Below are positions 8,006 through 16,638 of a DNA stretch of 64,000 nucleotides, piece by piece. Under the pieces are notes generated by a model. The model saw nothing but the letters and a program-made list of their open reading frames with translations. It was not told where the DNA came from and did no database searches. Both the position numbers and the translations under genes were made by a program. Every line of letters begins with the position of its first letter. The stretch's first letter is position 1. The stretch comes from an uncultured Paracoccaceae bacterium (lineage in GTDB: Bacteria; Pseudomonadota; Alphaproteobacteria; Rhodobacterales; Rhodobacteraceae): NCBI GenBank assembly GCA_947503965.1, contig CANNFU010000003.1, positions 124,001 through 188,000 on the forward strand. The letters run 5' to 3'.

Positions 8006-9201
8006 TTCTATGGAGTGTCGCAGCCCTTGTTGGCATGGGTATTCTGGCGTGGGTCTTTCGATTTGCGGGTCAGGCTGTCACCGGGCAGGCGCCGACATTC
8101 CGCGACATGACCTTTGGCGTGGCATTTGGCTATGTGCTGGGTGTTGCAGTGCTGATCTGGCTGATCTGGGCCTATATGCAGGGGCGCAGTGCGGACCCGG
8201 CGATTGCCAACAAGTTCTTTTTCCTGCGTATCGCGATCGAGGGGTTCTTACTGTTTGCCATCGCTGCATGGCTGTTTCGCCTGCTTGGCCGCACTGTTGG
8301 CACCGGATGGAGCAAAAAGATGTTCCGGTCGATGCCGCTAACAGCCTCATTCGGTATTCTGGTCATTATCATCTACGCCATTCTGGCGATCTTTGCGGGC
8401 GCGATTGCCCCCTATGGACAGGAACAGATTATTCCGGGGGTGGCCGCGAATATCACGCCGGGCGGTGATCCTGCATTAAACGGCAATCCGGACTTTCCCC
8501 TGGGCACCGACCAAATCGGACGCGATATCCTGAGCCGGTTGATCTATGGCGCGCAGAACACGGTTGGCATTGCCTTTGCTACCACGGTGCTCGCATTTTT
8601 GCTGGGTGGGACATTCGGCTTTCTGGCGGCAACTTTGGGCGGTTGGCTGGATCAGGTTCTGTCCCGCATGGTGGATGTGCTGATGGCGATCCCGTCGCTG
8701 ATTTTTGCTTTGCTGCTGATGACGATTGCCAGCGTGTGGGCGCCGGTGCTGGGTATCCCGCTCACAGTGTTCATGGTGGTCATTATCGCGGTGATTGACA
8801 GCACCCGTGTGTACCGTTTGGCCCGTGCCGTGGGACAGAATATCGTGGTGATGGATTATATCGAAGCGGCCAAGCTGCGCGGTGAAGGGCTGGGTTATCT
8901 GGTGTTCAAGGAAATCCTGCCGAATGCCACAGCGCCGTTGCTGGCCGAATTTGGTCTACGCTTCTGCTTTGTGTTCCTGACAATTGCGGCCTTGTCCTTC
9001 CTTGGTGTCGGCATCCAGCCGCCCTTGGCCGATTGGGGGACGATGGTGCGCGATCTAGCCATTTTTGTTAATTATGCGGGAGGGGCCCCGTTAGCAGCGA
9101 GTGCGCCATTGCTGGCGGCGGGCGCGATTGCGTTGCTGACCGTCGCCGTGAACTTTGTAGTGGACTGGATGCTGCATAAATCCTCGGGGCTGAAAGAATG
9201 A
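8002..9201 (+). CDS. Peptide ABC transporter permease (DppC/OppC type) with N-terminal membrane extension
   Basis: Inner-membrane permease subunit 2. At 399 residues it is about 100 longer than standard DppC. The typical DppC start (MPLTASFGILVIIIYAILAIFAGAIAPY) only begins near residue 112; before it are about three extra hydrophobic segments with a short charged loop (QGRSADPAIANKFFF). The core has PDFPLGTDQIGRDILSRLIYGA and the EAA loop YIEAAKLRGEGLGYLVFKEILPNATAPL. The frame is uninterrupted and overlaps its neighbours by four bases on both sides, so the extension is part of the gene rather than a start error. Its role is unknown. Confidence 0.87.
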   Translation: MILWSVAALVGMGILAWVFRFAGQAVTGQAPTFRDMTFGVAFGYVLGVAVLIWLIWAYMQGRSADPAIANKFFFLRIAIEGFLLFAIAAWLFRLLGRTVGTGWSKKMFRSMPLTASFGILVIIIYAILAIFAGAIAPYGQEQIIPGVAANITPGGDPALNGNPDFPLGTDQIGRDILSRLIYGAQNTVGIAFATTVLAFLLGGTFGFLAATLGGWLDQVLSRMVDVLMAIPSLIFALLLMTIASVWAPVLGIPLTVFMVVIIAVIDSTRVYRLARAVGQNIVVMDYIEAAKLRGEGLGYLVFKEILPNATAPLLAEFGLRFCFVFLTIAALSFLGVGIQPPLADWGTMVRDLAIFVNYAGGAPLAASAPLLAAGAIALLTVAVNFVVDWMLHKSSGLKE

Positions 9202-10847
9202 CCCAAGAACCGCTTCTCAAGATCCGCGGGATCAAGCTGGAAGGGCGCAGCGATGAGACCTGGACACCGATCATCAACGGCGTTGACCTGACCCTTGCGC
9301 GGGGCGAGGTGCTGGGGCTGATCGGTGAATCCGGTGCCGGCAAATCGACTCTTGGGTTGGCCGCGATGGGGTATACCCGCGACGGTGTGCGCATCAGTGA
9401 AGGCACGGTGGAGTTCGACGGGATCGATCTGTTGACCGCATCGGCGGCGACCAAACGCGCGTTGCTGGGCAAGCGTATCGCGTATGTGGCGCAATCTGCA
9501 GCGGCGAGCTTTAATCCCGCGCATAAGCTGATGGATCAGCATGTAGAAGGCCCGGTGCAGCATGGCGTCATGTCGCGTCGCGAAAGCGAAGAGGACGGGA
9601 TCGCGCTTTATCACAAGCTGCGCCTGCCGAATCCCGATCAGATCGGCTTTCGCTATCCGCATCAGGTCTCGGGCGGGCAGTTGCAGCGGTGTATGACCGC
9701 GATGGCGATGTCCTGTCGCCCCGATCTGATCATCTTTGATGAACCGACAACCGCATTGGACGTCACCACACAGATCGAGGTGCTGGCATCCATTCGTGAT
9801 ATCGTGGAGCAGTTCAACACAGCGGCGATCTATATCACCCACGATCTTGCGGTCGTGGCCCAGATGGCAGACCGCATCAAGGTGTTGCTGAAGGGGGATG
9901 AGGTCGAAACCGCCGACACCCGCACGATGCTGGCAGCACCAACGCAGGACTATACCAAGTCGCTTTGGGCCGTGCGCAGTTTTGAGCGCCCCCTGAAACC
10001 AGCAATCAACAAGGGTGCCACCCCTGTTGTCAGCGTCCAGCGTGTGGATGCCGCTTATGGCAAGACACCTGTGCTGCACGATGTCAGCTTTGATCTGCAC
10101 GAAGGGCGCACAGTGGCTGTTGTGGGCGAAAGCGGATCGGGCAAGTCGACGACGGCACGTTGTATCACGGGGTTATTGCCGCCAACGGCAGGGCAAATCC
10201 TGCTGGAAGGTCAGGTTTTGCCGGATAACTACCGCAAGCGCAGCAAGGACCAGCTGCGTCAGGTTCAGATGATTTACCAGATGGCAGACACGGCGCTGAA
10301 CCCGCGGATGTCCATCGGGCAGATCATCGCCCGCCCGGTGCAGTTCTATCTTGGTCTGACGGGGGCTGCGCGGCGCAAAAAGGTGGATGGATTGCTCGAA
10401 CAGATCGAGCTGGAGCCGTCACAGTATTACCACCGCCTGCCGTCCGAGTTGTCAGGTGGGCAAAAGCAGCGTGTGGGGATTGCCCGCGCGCTGGCGGCCG
10501 AGCCGAGGTTCATCATCTGTGACGAGGTGACATCGGCCCTGGATCAATTGGTGGCCGAGGGTATTTTGCGCCTTTTGGCGCGTTTGCAGGATGAGCTTGC
10601 GCTGACCTATATGTTCATCACCCACGATCTGGCGACCGTAAAGGCGATCGCGGATGAAGTTGTGGTGATGAAAGATGGCCGCGTGGTGGAACAGGGGCCA
10701 AAACAGGATATGTTTAAACCACCACATCACGCCTATACGGATCTTTTGCTGTCATCCGTGCCGGAAATGGACCCCGATTGGCTGACCAATCTGCTCGCCG
10801 AACGCGGAGTTGATAACATCGGGGATGCAGCCATTGATAAGATGTAA
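9198..10847 (+). CDS. Peptide ABC transporter ATP-binding protein, fused DppD-DppF type
   Basis: 549 residues holding two complete ABC ATPase domains in one chain (about 5-255 and 270-520). Domain 1: Walker A GESGAGKST, signature VSGGQLQRC, Walker B LIIFDEPTTALD. Domain 2: Walker A GESGSGKST, signature LSGGQKQRVGIAR, Walker B FIICDEVTSALD. Both keep the catalytic glutamate and the switch histidine (YITHD, FITHD), so both sites should be active. The fused form replaces separate DppD and DppF. It overlaps the DppC-type gene by four bases and precedes the binding protein by about 50. Confidence 0.9.
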   Translation: MTQEPLLKIRGIKLEGRSDETWTPIINGVDLTLARGEVLGLIGESGAGKSTLGLAAMGYTRDGVRISEGTVEFDGIDLLTASAATKRALLGKRIAYVAQSAAASFNPAHKLMDQHVEGPVQHGVMSRRESEEDGIALYHKLRLPNPDQIGFRYPHQVSGGQLQRCMTAMAMSCRPDLIIFDEPTTALDVTTQIEVLASIRDIVEQFNTAAIYITHDLAVVAQMADRIKVLLKGDEVETADTRTMLAAPTQDYTKSLWAVRSFERPLKPAINKGATPVVSVQRVDAAYGKTPVLHDVSFDLHEGRTVAVVGESGSGKSTTARCITGLLPPTAGQILLEGQVLPDNYRKRSKDQLRQVQMIYQMADTALNPRMSIGQIIARPVQFYLGLTGAARRKKVDGLLEQIELEPSQYYHRLPSELSGGQKQRVGIARALAAEPRFIICDEVTSALDQLVAEGILRLLARLQDELALTYMFITHDLATVKAIADEVVVMKDGRVVEQGPKQDMFKPPHHAYTDLLLSSVPEMDPDWLTNLLAERGVDNIGDAAIDKM

Positions 10848-10899
10848 GACGAATCAGGTGCCTTTGGGCACCAACTGAATGAACCAGGGAGAACGATCA

Positions 10900-12450
10900 A
10901 TGAATGGAATTAGTAGACGCGGTCTATTGAAAACGGGTGTTGCTGCCGGTGTGCTTGGCCTGTCGGGCATGCCGTTGAGCGCGCAAACACGCGGCGGAAA
11001 GCTGACGGCGGGTCTGTCAGGTGCCAACACATCCGATAGCTGGGATGGCCGCACCCATTCGGACCTTTTCATGATCGCCTCGGCCCAGGGTACGGTGTTT
11101 GACAGCCTGACCGAAGTCGCGGCTGACGGATCGCTGAAAGGTGAATTGGCGGAAAGCTGGGAAGCCTCTGCCGATGCGAAGACATGGACATTCAACCTGC
11201 GTCAGGGCGTGACCTTCCATAATGGCAAGTCGTTCGGCGCCGATGACGTGATCGAATCCCTGCAGATGCACGTCGCCGAAGGCGCCAAATCAGCCGCGCA
11301 GCCGATTGTCGCCGCCATCAGCGAAATGACAAAGCTGAGCGATACGCAGGTGCAATTCACGCTGGAGGCCGGCAATGCCGATTTCCCCTATCTGATGTCG
11401 GATTATCACCTGCTGATCTATCCCGCCGGTCAGATCGAAGAGGCGATTGCCCAAGGGATCGGAACGGGGCTGTATCAGGTGCAGGCGTTCGATCCCGGTG
11501 TGCGTATGGTCGCCACCCGCTATGCCGACCATTACAAGGGCGACAGCGCAGGCTTCTTTGATGAGGTCGAATACATCGCGATCAATGACAACACCGCCCG
11601 CATGAACGCGCTGATGACCGGTCAGGTCGATGCGATCAACCGGATTGATTTCAAGACCGAAGCGTTGCTGCGCGCCAACCCCGTGTTGCGCATTCAAGAG
11701 GTGACAGGCAACCAGCACTACACCTTTGCAATGCTGACGGACAACGCGCCCTTTAACGACGTAAATGTGCGCCGCGCGCTGAAATACGGCATCAACCGTC
11801 AAGAGATGGTCGACAAAATCCTGCTGGGTCACGGCATGGTCGGCAACGACACACCCATCGGCCCCGCCAACCAGTTCTTCCATGCCGAGATGGAGAAGTT
11901 GGCATATGATCCAGATCAGTCCAAATACTATCTGCAGCAGGCGGGTCTGGACAGCCTGAACATTGATATCAGCGCGTCCAATGCCGCATTCGAAGGCGCT
12001 GTTGATGCAGCCCAGTTGTTCCAGGCGTCGGCTGCGGCAGGTGGGATCAACCTGAATGTGGTGCAAGAGCCCGCGGATGGATACTGGTCGAATGTCTGGC
12101 TGAACAAACCATTCTCGGCTGTGTACTGGTCCGGCCGCGCGACCGAGGATTGGATGTTCTCAACCGCATATGAGGCCGGTGTGCCTTGGAATGACAGCCA
12201 GTGGGACAGCGATGACAGCGCCCGTTTCCAGGAGTTGCTGCTGATGGCCCGTGCCGAGCTGGATAGCGACAAGCGCCGCGAGCAGTATTTCGAGATGCAG
12301 CAGATCCTGCGCGATGATGGCGGTGTTCTGGTGCCAATGTTTGCCAACTATGTGCAGGCGGTGAACAACCGCATTTCCTCGCCCGAGGTTGTCGGTAACC
12401 TTTGGCAGATGGACAATGGCCGGATGGCCGAGCGTTGGTCTGTCGCGTAG
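10900..12450 (+). CDS. Peptide ABC transporter substrate-binding protein (SBP_bac_5), Tat signal
   Basis: Periplasmic ligand-binding protein of the preceding transporter, 516 residues. The N-terminus MNGISRRGLLKTGVAAGVLG carries a twin-arginine motif (SRRGLLK) followed by a hydrophobic stretch and an SAQT cleavage region near residues 27-30, so export in folded form by Tat is predicted. Family 5 features include LAESWEASADAKTWTFNLRQGVTFHNGKSF and VRRALKYGINRQEMVDKILLGHG. ATG 10900 was chosen over an in-frame ATG 10879 because AGGGAG at about 10886-10891 gives a good ribosome site. The binding protein is the last gene, an order common for the Rhodobacterales version. A strong terminator follows. 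Confidence 0.9.
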   Translation: MNGISRRGLLKTGVAAGVLGLSGMPLSAQTRGGKLTAGLSGANTSDSWDGRTHSDLFMIASAQGTVFDSLTEVAADGSLKGELAESWEASADAKTWTFNLRQGVTFHNGKSFGADDVIESLQMHVAEGAKSAAQPIVAAISEMTKLSDTQVQFTLEAGNADFPYLMSDYHLLIYPAGQIEEAIAQGIGTGLYQVQAFDPGVRMVATRYADHYKGDSAGFFDEVEYIAINDNTARMNALMTGQVDAINRIDFKTEALLRANPVLRIQEVTGNQHYTFAMLTDNAPFNDVNVRRALKYGINRQEMVDKILLGHGMVGNDTPIGPANQFFHAEMEKLAYDPDQSKYYLQQAGLDSLNIDISASNAAFEGAVDAAQLFQASAAAGGINLNVVQEPADGYWSNVWLNKPFSAVYWSGRATEDWMFSTAYEAGVPWNDSQWDSDDSARFQELLLMARAELDSDKRREQYFEMQQILRDDGGVLVPMFANYVQAVNNRISSPEVVGNLWQMDNGRMAERWSVA

Positions 12451-12470
12451 GGACCCAACATACGTTTCGG

Positions 12471-12502
12471 AAAAACCCCGCCGATTTGGCGGGGTTTTTT
12501 CT
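12471..12502 (+). terminator. Rho-independent terminator of the peptide transporter operon
   Basis: An 11-base-pair stem (AAAACCCCGCC with GGCGGGGTTTT, loop GATTT) is followed by a run of T. It lies 20 bases after the stop of the substrate-binding protein gene. Confidence 0.9.
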
Positions 12503-12689
12503 TGGCTTAACCAATTCTTAACCAACTGTTCAACGCCGGTTCACGTGATGTCGGTTAAGCCGCTACCTGTAACGAGTACTATTAAGTCTTGGCCGAAATT
12601 GTTGGCCGAAAACTAATGTGTTTAAGGCTGGCCCGAATGGCCGTGCGGTATTGTTGATTGTGATGATCCGCCGACAATTCATGGTCATC

Positions 12690-12812
12690 CTGGTGTGAGC
12701 GACCAATGAAGGTCACTGACCACTCACGGGGACACACCCTGTGTGGGTTGGGCCGAACTCAGTAACGACCTTCTTGGTTAAGACGCCTCGCCCTATTGGG
12801 CGGGGCGTTGAT
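12690..12812 (+). ncRNA. Candidate structured small RNA, 6S-like rod with terminator
   Basis: This gene-free stretch can fold into a long rod. Bases 12703-12719 pair with 12759-12777 (about 16 pairs, one bulged base on the left and three on the right), an apical hairpin is 12732-12736 with 12740-12744, and between them lies a large bubble (12720-12731 opposite 12745-12758). GGTGT at 12692-12696 can close the base with ACGCC at 12783-12787. A stem-terminator (12783-12808) follows. A rod with a central bubble is the architecture of 6S RNA, and the segment GGCCGAACTCAGTAACGACC resembles alphaproteobacterial 6S as I remember it. The neighbouring ygfA gene often linked to 6S is absent. Strand and ends are inferred; a promoter (TTGTTG 12651, 17 bases, ACAATT 12674) is weak. 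Confidence 0.42.
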
Positions 12813-12815
12813 TTA
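12783..12815 (+). terminator. Stem-loop terminator after the candidate small RNA
   Basis: An 11-base-pair stem (12783-12793 with 12798-12808, one T-G pair, loop TATT) followed by TGATTTAT. The T-run is short, so strength is uncertain. It is far from any protein gene end, which suggests that it ends a separate small transcript. Confidence 0.5.
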
Positions 12816-12990
12816 TGGGCCATTTCCCGCCGAGCATCGGTAGGTTTTCGCCTGATTTCTTTCATATAAACGCAAGATGAACCGGTCATTCAGGCGGTGT
12901 TCATCCCCGCCCTTTCATAGCTGAAGACATCGATGATTCTTTGGAAACCGCACCGTCTTAACCGGTGCACTGAACGAGTGAGGGTGAAAA

Positions 12991-13620
12991 ATGCTGACTT
13001 TTTGGACAAACCGCATTTTCAAGGCCAGCGTTGTAGCGGTTGGCATGACTGCCATTGCAACAGCTGGTATGGTTGCAACGGCAGACGCGGCCTACGCCCA
13101 GAAGGGTGGCAATGGTAATGGTAACGGCGGCGGCAATGACAGCGGGCGCGATAACGGCAACGGTCGGGGTAACGACCGGGATCGCGGCCAAGACAATGCG
13201 CGTAATAACGGAAATGGTGGCGGGAACGGCCGGGGCAATGTGGCGCGCGAACTGCGCGGATTGAACGCAGCGCATGCCAACCAGCGCGCGTTAGAGAATG
13301 CGTCACCCAATAGCATGCCAGGCAAGCTTTACGCCTATCAGCAGGCACGCCGCGAATTCATCGCGACGATTGAGGAACAGAATGAGGCATATGACGAATA
13401 CAACCGTCTCGTTGATTTGACGGATGAGGAAATTGCAGCGGAGTTTCCGGAAGGCGGTTATGAAGAGGCAGTAACGACCGCTGCAGACACCTATCGCGAC
13501 GCGCGCGCCGATGCTGTCGCCGCGCAAGAGGTAAATGATGCGACGCTGGCCGCCGCCGCTGATGGACGTGAATTGTCCAATAATGCGCTGGCGGAATTGC
13601 ACAGTCTTCTTGGTCTTTAA
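12991..13620 (+). CDS. Secreted protein with Gly/Asn-rich low-complexity region, function unknown
   Basis: 209 residues. A signal peptide is evident (residues 1-37, basic TNRIFK then a hydrophobic stretch, ending near AAYAQ). Residues 38-84 are almost only Gly, Asn, Asp and Arg (for example GGNGNGNGGGNDSGRDNG), a flexible, charged linker without the nonapeptide spacing of RTX calcium repeats. Residues 85-209 look alpha-helical and acidic, with LRGLNAAHANQRALENA and repeated Ala-rich helices, and no motif I recognise. A good ribosome site (GAGGGTG) precedes the ATG. Likely periplasmic or surface-located. The 180 bases before it hold no other gene. I do not recognise its function. Confidence 0.72.
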   Translation: MLTFWTNRIFKASVVAVGMTAIATAGMVATADAAYAQKGGNGNGNGGGNDSGRDNGNGRGNDRDRGQDNARNNGNGGGNGRGNVARELRGLNAAHANQRALENASPNSMPGKLYAYQQARREFIATIEEQNEAYDEYNRLVDLTDEEIAAEFPEGGYEEAVTTAADTYRDARADAVAAQEVNDATLAAAADGRELSNNALAELHSLLGL

Positions 13621-13635
13621 GTAAGCCAGCATAAG

Positions 13636-13663
13636 GGCAAGCCGTTTTGGTACGGCTTGCCTC
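13636..13663 (+). terminator. Stem-loop after the Gly/Asn-rich protein gene
   Basis: A perfect 9-base-pair stem (13636-13644 with 13653-13661) with an eight-base loop, starting 15 bases after the stop codon. The following TCTT is a poor T-run, so it may be a weak terminator or a 3' stabilising hairpin. Confidence 0.45.
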
Positions 13664-13692
13664 TTGCAGACTCGCAGAAGTCTGCGTATATC
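13664..13692 (+). promoter_or_regulatory. Candidate sigma-70 promoter of the rimP-nusA-infB operon
   Basis: TTGCAG at 13664-13669 and TATATC at 13687-13692 are separated by 17 bases. Transcription would begin near 13699, about 80-90 bases before rimP, and the leader would contain the terminator-like hairpin at 13748-13770. Confidence 0.45.
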
Positions 13693-13747
13693 ACCTTCAA
13701 CAGCGGCGCTTTGGCTTCCACCCCCACGGCTCCACCGGGAAATATCA

Positions 13748-13770
13748 ACGGGCCGCGCGCCCGTTTTTTT
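13748..13770 (+). terminator. Terminator-like hairpin directly before rimP
   Basis: A 6-base-pair GC stem (ACGGGC 13748-13753 with GCCCGT 13759-13764, loop CGCGC) runs straight into seven T. It has all the marks of an intrinsic terminator but ends only 6-15 bases before the possible rimP starts, where a ribosome site would be expected. It may terminate upstream transcripts or attenuate the operon. Confidence 0.65.
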
Positions 13771-13785
13771 GTGCCTATGAGAGAT

Positions 13786-14361
13786 ATGAACGATCTGATC
13801 GCCAAAGCGGCCATTGACCGCCGCATCGCCGAGATTGTCACCCCTGTCGTCGAAGACATGGGGTTCGAAGTTGTGCGTGTCCGCATGATGAGCGGCAAGG
13901 ACACTATCGTGCAGATCATGGTTCAGCGTCCCGATGGCCAGATCGAGGTGGATGAGTGCGGGCAGATTTCCACGGCGCTGAGTGCCGTTCTGGATGTCGA
14001 GGATCCAATTTTGGATGAATATAACCTTGAGGTCTCCAGCCCCGGTATCGACCGTCCCCTGACCCGGTTGAAGGATTTTGACCAGTGGGAAGGGTTTGAG
14101 GCAAAGATCGAAACGGACGAGCTGATCGACGGCCGCCGCCGTTTCAAGGGCCAGTTGGCCGGGACCGAGGATGACGAAATCCTGATCAACATTCCCGAAG
14201 GCACTGTTGGTCTGAAGTTCGAATGGCTGTCGGATGCCAAACTGGTCCTGACAGATGAGTTGATCCGCGACGTGCTGCGCGGACGCAAAGATGCGGGTCA
14301 GATCGATGAGACCCAATTTGACGAGATTGAAACGATTATAGACGGTGAGGAGAACACCTGA
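13786..14361 (+). CDS. rimP: Ribosome maturation factor RimP
   Basis: Cytoplasmic factor needed for 30S subunit maturation, first gene of the rimP-nusA-ylxR-infB operon. 191 residues. Family motifs are [30 protein letters not shown], the signature [13 protein letters not shown] near residues 82-94, and [22 protein letters not shown] 13786 gives the N-terminus [18 protein letters not shown], as in relatives; ATG 13777 and GTG 13771 are in frame just upstream, and the open frame extends to about 13657. None has a clear ribosome site because the T-run of a terminator-like hairpin occupies that place. The stop overlaps the nusA start (TGATG). Confidence 0.92.
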   Translation: MNDLIAKAAIDRRIAEIVTPVVEDMGFEVVRVRMMSGKDTIVQIMVQRPDGQIEVDECGQISTALSAVLDVEDPILDEYNLEVSSPGIDRPLTRLKDFDQWEGFEAKIETDELIDGRRRFKGQLAGTEDDEILINIPEGTVGLKFEWLSDAKLVLTDELIRDVLRGRKDAGQIDETQFDEIETIIDGEENT

Positions 14362-15980
14362 TGGCATATACGTCAGCGAACCAGCTGGAATTGCTGCAAA
14401 CAGCCGAGGCTGTGGCCCGCGAAAAAAACATCGAGCCCGGGCTTGTTGTTGAAGCGATGGAAGAATCGCTCGCTCGTGCGGCCAAGTCCCGTTACGGCGC
14501 CGAAATGGACATTCGCGTGTCGATTGATCGCAAGACAGGCCGCGCGACCTTTACCCGTGTGCGCACGGTGGTCGAAGACGAAGAGCTTGAGAATTATCAG
14601 GCTGAATTCACGGTTGAGCAAGCCAAAGAGTATATGGAAAACCCCGAAGTGGGTCAGCAGTTCATTGAGGAAGTGCCCCCGGTCGAACTGGGCCGAATTG
14701 CTGCGCAATCCGCCAAGCAGGTGATCCTGCAAAAGGTCCGCGAAGCTGAGCGTGACAAGCAATACGAAGAATTCAAGGACAAGGCTGGCACGATCATCAA
14801 CGCGCTGGTCAAGCGCGAAGAATACGGCAATGTCATCGTCGATGTGGGTGCCGGTGAAGCTGTCCTGCGTCGCAACGAAAAGATCGGTCGCGAGGCCTAT
14901 CGCCCCAATGACCGTATCCGCTGCTACATCAAGGATGTGCGCCGCGAACAGCGCGGGCCGCAGATTTTCCTGAGCCGGACAGCACCGGAATTCATGGCCG
15001 AACTGTTCAAGATGGAAGTGCCCGAGATTTACGAAGGTATCATCGAGATCAAGGCCGTTGCCCGTGACCCTGGAAGCCGTGCGAAGATTGCCGTGATTTC
15101 CTATGACGGGTCCATCGATCCGGTTGGTGCTTGCGTCGGTATGCGGGGTAGCCGTGTGCAGGCCGTGGTCAACGAATTGCAGGGTGAGAAGATCGACATC
15201 ATTCCCTGGAACGAAGATATGCCGACCTTCCTTGTGAACGCATTGCAGCCCGCCGAGGTCAGCAAGGTGGTTCTGGACGAAGAAGCCGGCAAGATCGAAG
15301 TTGTCGTGCCCGAGGAACAACTGTCACTCGCCATCGGTCGTCGGGGCCAGAACGTGCGGCTTGCGTCGCAACTGACCGGTCTGGATATCGACATCATGAC
15401 CGAGGAAGAAGAGAGCAAGCGTCGTCAGGCCGAGTTTGAGCTGCGCACAAAACTGTTCATGGAGACCCTTGATCTGGACGAGTTCTTTGCCCAACTATTG
15501 GTATCAGAGGGTTTCACAAGTCTGGAAGAAGTCGCCTACGTCGAGCTTGACGAATTGCTCGTGATTGAAGGGGTGGATGCAGACACTGCCGCTGAATTGC
15601 AGGCGCGCGCCCGTGACTACCTTGAAGAGCAGGCGAAAAAGGCGATGGAAGCTGCCCGTGCATTGGGTGTTGAGGACAGCCTTGCCAATTTCGAAGGTCT
15701 GACACCACAGATGCTCGAAGCGCTGGGCAAGGACGACGTGAAGACATTGGAAGACTTTGCCACCTGCGCTGACTGGGAATTGGCCGGTGGGTGGACCACG
15801 ATCGATGGCGAACGTGTCAAGGATGACGGTGTGCTGGAACCGTTTGATGTGTCGCTGGAAGAGGCGCAGGATATGATCATGACGGCCCGCGTGATGCTGG
15901 GTTGGGTCGATCCGGCCGATCTTGAGGCCGATGCGGCAGCCGCAGAAGAAGACGCCGCAACAGAGGAAGCGGAGGCCTGA
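14361..15980 (+). CDS. nusA: Transcription termination/antitermination factor NusA
   Basis: RNA polymerase-associated elongation factor controlling pausing, termination and antitermination. 539 residues: N-terminal polymerase-binding domain (about 1-130), S1 domain (about 135-205), two KH domains (about 210-345, with DPVGACVGMRGSRVQAV and LAIGRRGQNVRLASQLT), and a C-terminal acidic repeat region (about 365-539) ending in an alanine/glutamate-rich tail, as in alphaproteobacteria. The start codon shares a base with the rimP stop. Position in the operon matches other bacteria, where NusA feeds back on its own operon. Confidence 0.96.
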   Translation: MAYTSANQLELLQTAEAVAREKNIEPGLVVEAMEESLARAAKSRYGAEMDIRVSIDRKTGRATFTRVRTVVEDEELENYQAEFTVEQAKEYMENPEVGQQFIEEVPPVELGRIAAQSAKQVILQKVREAERDKQYEEFKDKAGTIINALVKREEYGNVIVDVGAGEAVLRRNEKIGREAYRPNDRIRCYIKDVRREQRGPQIFLSRTAPEFMAELFKMEVPEIYEGIIEIKAVARDPGSRAKIAVISYDGSIDPVGACVGMRGSRVQAVVNELQGEKIDIIPWNEDMPTFLVNALQPAEVSKVVLDEEAGKIEVVVPEEQLSLAIGRRGQNVRLASQLTGLDIDIMTEEEESKRRQAEFELRTKLFMETLDLDEFFAQLLVSEGFTSLEEVAYVELDELLVIEGVDADTAAELQARARDYLEEQAKKAMEAARALGVEDSLANFEGLTPQMLEALGKDDVKTLEDFATCADWELAGGWTTIDGERVKDDGVLEPFDVSLEEAQDMIMTARVMLGWVDPADLEADAAAAEEDAATEEAEA

Positions 15981-16005
15981 TCGCAGGCCTTCGGGGACCT
16001 TACAG

Positions 16006-16638
16006 ATGGCGCGCGGGGGTCATAACGAAGAACGCGGCGATGCAGAGCGTAAGTGCATCGTCACGGGCGAGGTGCAGCCAAAGGCTGGATTGATCCGCTT
16101 TGTTGTGGGCCCGGACAATCAGGTTGTACCTGATGTGTTGGGTAAATTACCCGGGCGCGGGATGTACGTGACGGCCGACCGCAAATCCCTGGATGCGGCG
16201 ACCAAGGGTCAATTCGCGCGTTCTGCCAAGCAGGCGGTCACTGTGCCTGATGGGTTGGCTGATACGGTCGAGGCGCAACTGGCCCGCCGCACCGTCGATC
16301 TGATCGCCTTGGCCCGCAAGGCCGGTTTGGCGGTCTGCGGATTTGAGAAGGTCAAGGGCTGGCTTGCCGGTGGTGAGCGGGTCCGTGTTCTGGTTCAGGC
16401 CTCTGACGGGTCGGAACGGGGCAAAACAAAACTATGGACGCCCGAGGGGGCCCGATATTTCGGCTGTTTGACCGCAGCGGAATTGGGTTTGGCATTTGGG
16501 CGGCAAACTGTGATACATGGCGCGCTTGCCACTGGTGGACTCAGCAATCGTGTTGTAGAGGAAGCCACAAAGCTGCGCGGTTTACGCGAAAAAGACGGTG
16601 GCGATGCGGCCTCCGGGAAGGATAAAGAAGCTAGATGA
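16006..16638 (+). CDS. ylxR: YlxR (DUF448) RNA-binding protein with L7Ae-like C-terminal part
   Basis: 210 residues. The N-terminal half is a YlxR/DUF448 domain with ERKCIVTGE (the GRGMYV..R motif follows at [14 protein letters not shown]). The second half, [27 protein letters not shown], resembles the L7Ae/YlxQ-type RNA-binding fold, so this is a YlxR-YlxQ fusion as often found in alphaproteobacteria. The start is ATG 16006, 25 bases after nusA; an upstream extension antecedent to it overlaps nusA in another frame and has no family match. It overlaps infB by four bases. The product is thought to bind RNA or RNase P and adjust transcription, but the role here is inferred. Confidence 0.85.
   Translation: MARGGHNEERGDAERKCIVTGEVQPKAGLIRFVVGPDNQVVPDVLGKLPGRGMYVTADRKSLDAATKGQFARSAKQAVTVPDGLADTVEAQLARRTVDLIALARKAGLAVCGFEKVKGWLAGGERVRVLVQASDGSERGKTKLWTPEGARYFGCLTAAELGLAFGRQTVIHGALATGGLSNRVVEEATKLRGLREKDGGDAASGKDKEAR

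Noticed and set aside
13100..13240. RTX-type calcium-binding repeats in the Gly/Asn-rich protein
   Set aside because: The spacing GGxGxDxUx is missing; the region is irregular Gly/Asn/Asp/Arg low complexity.
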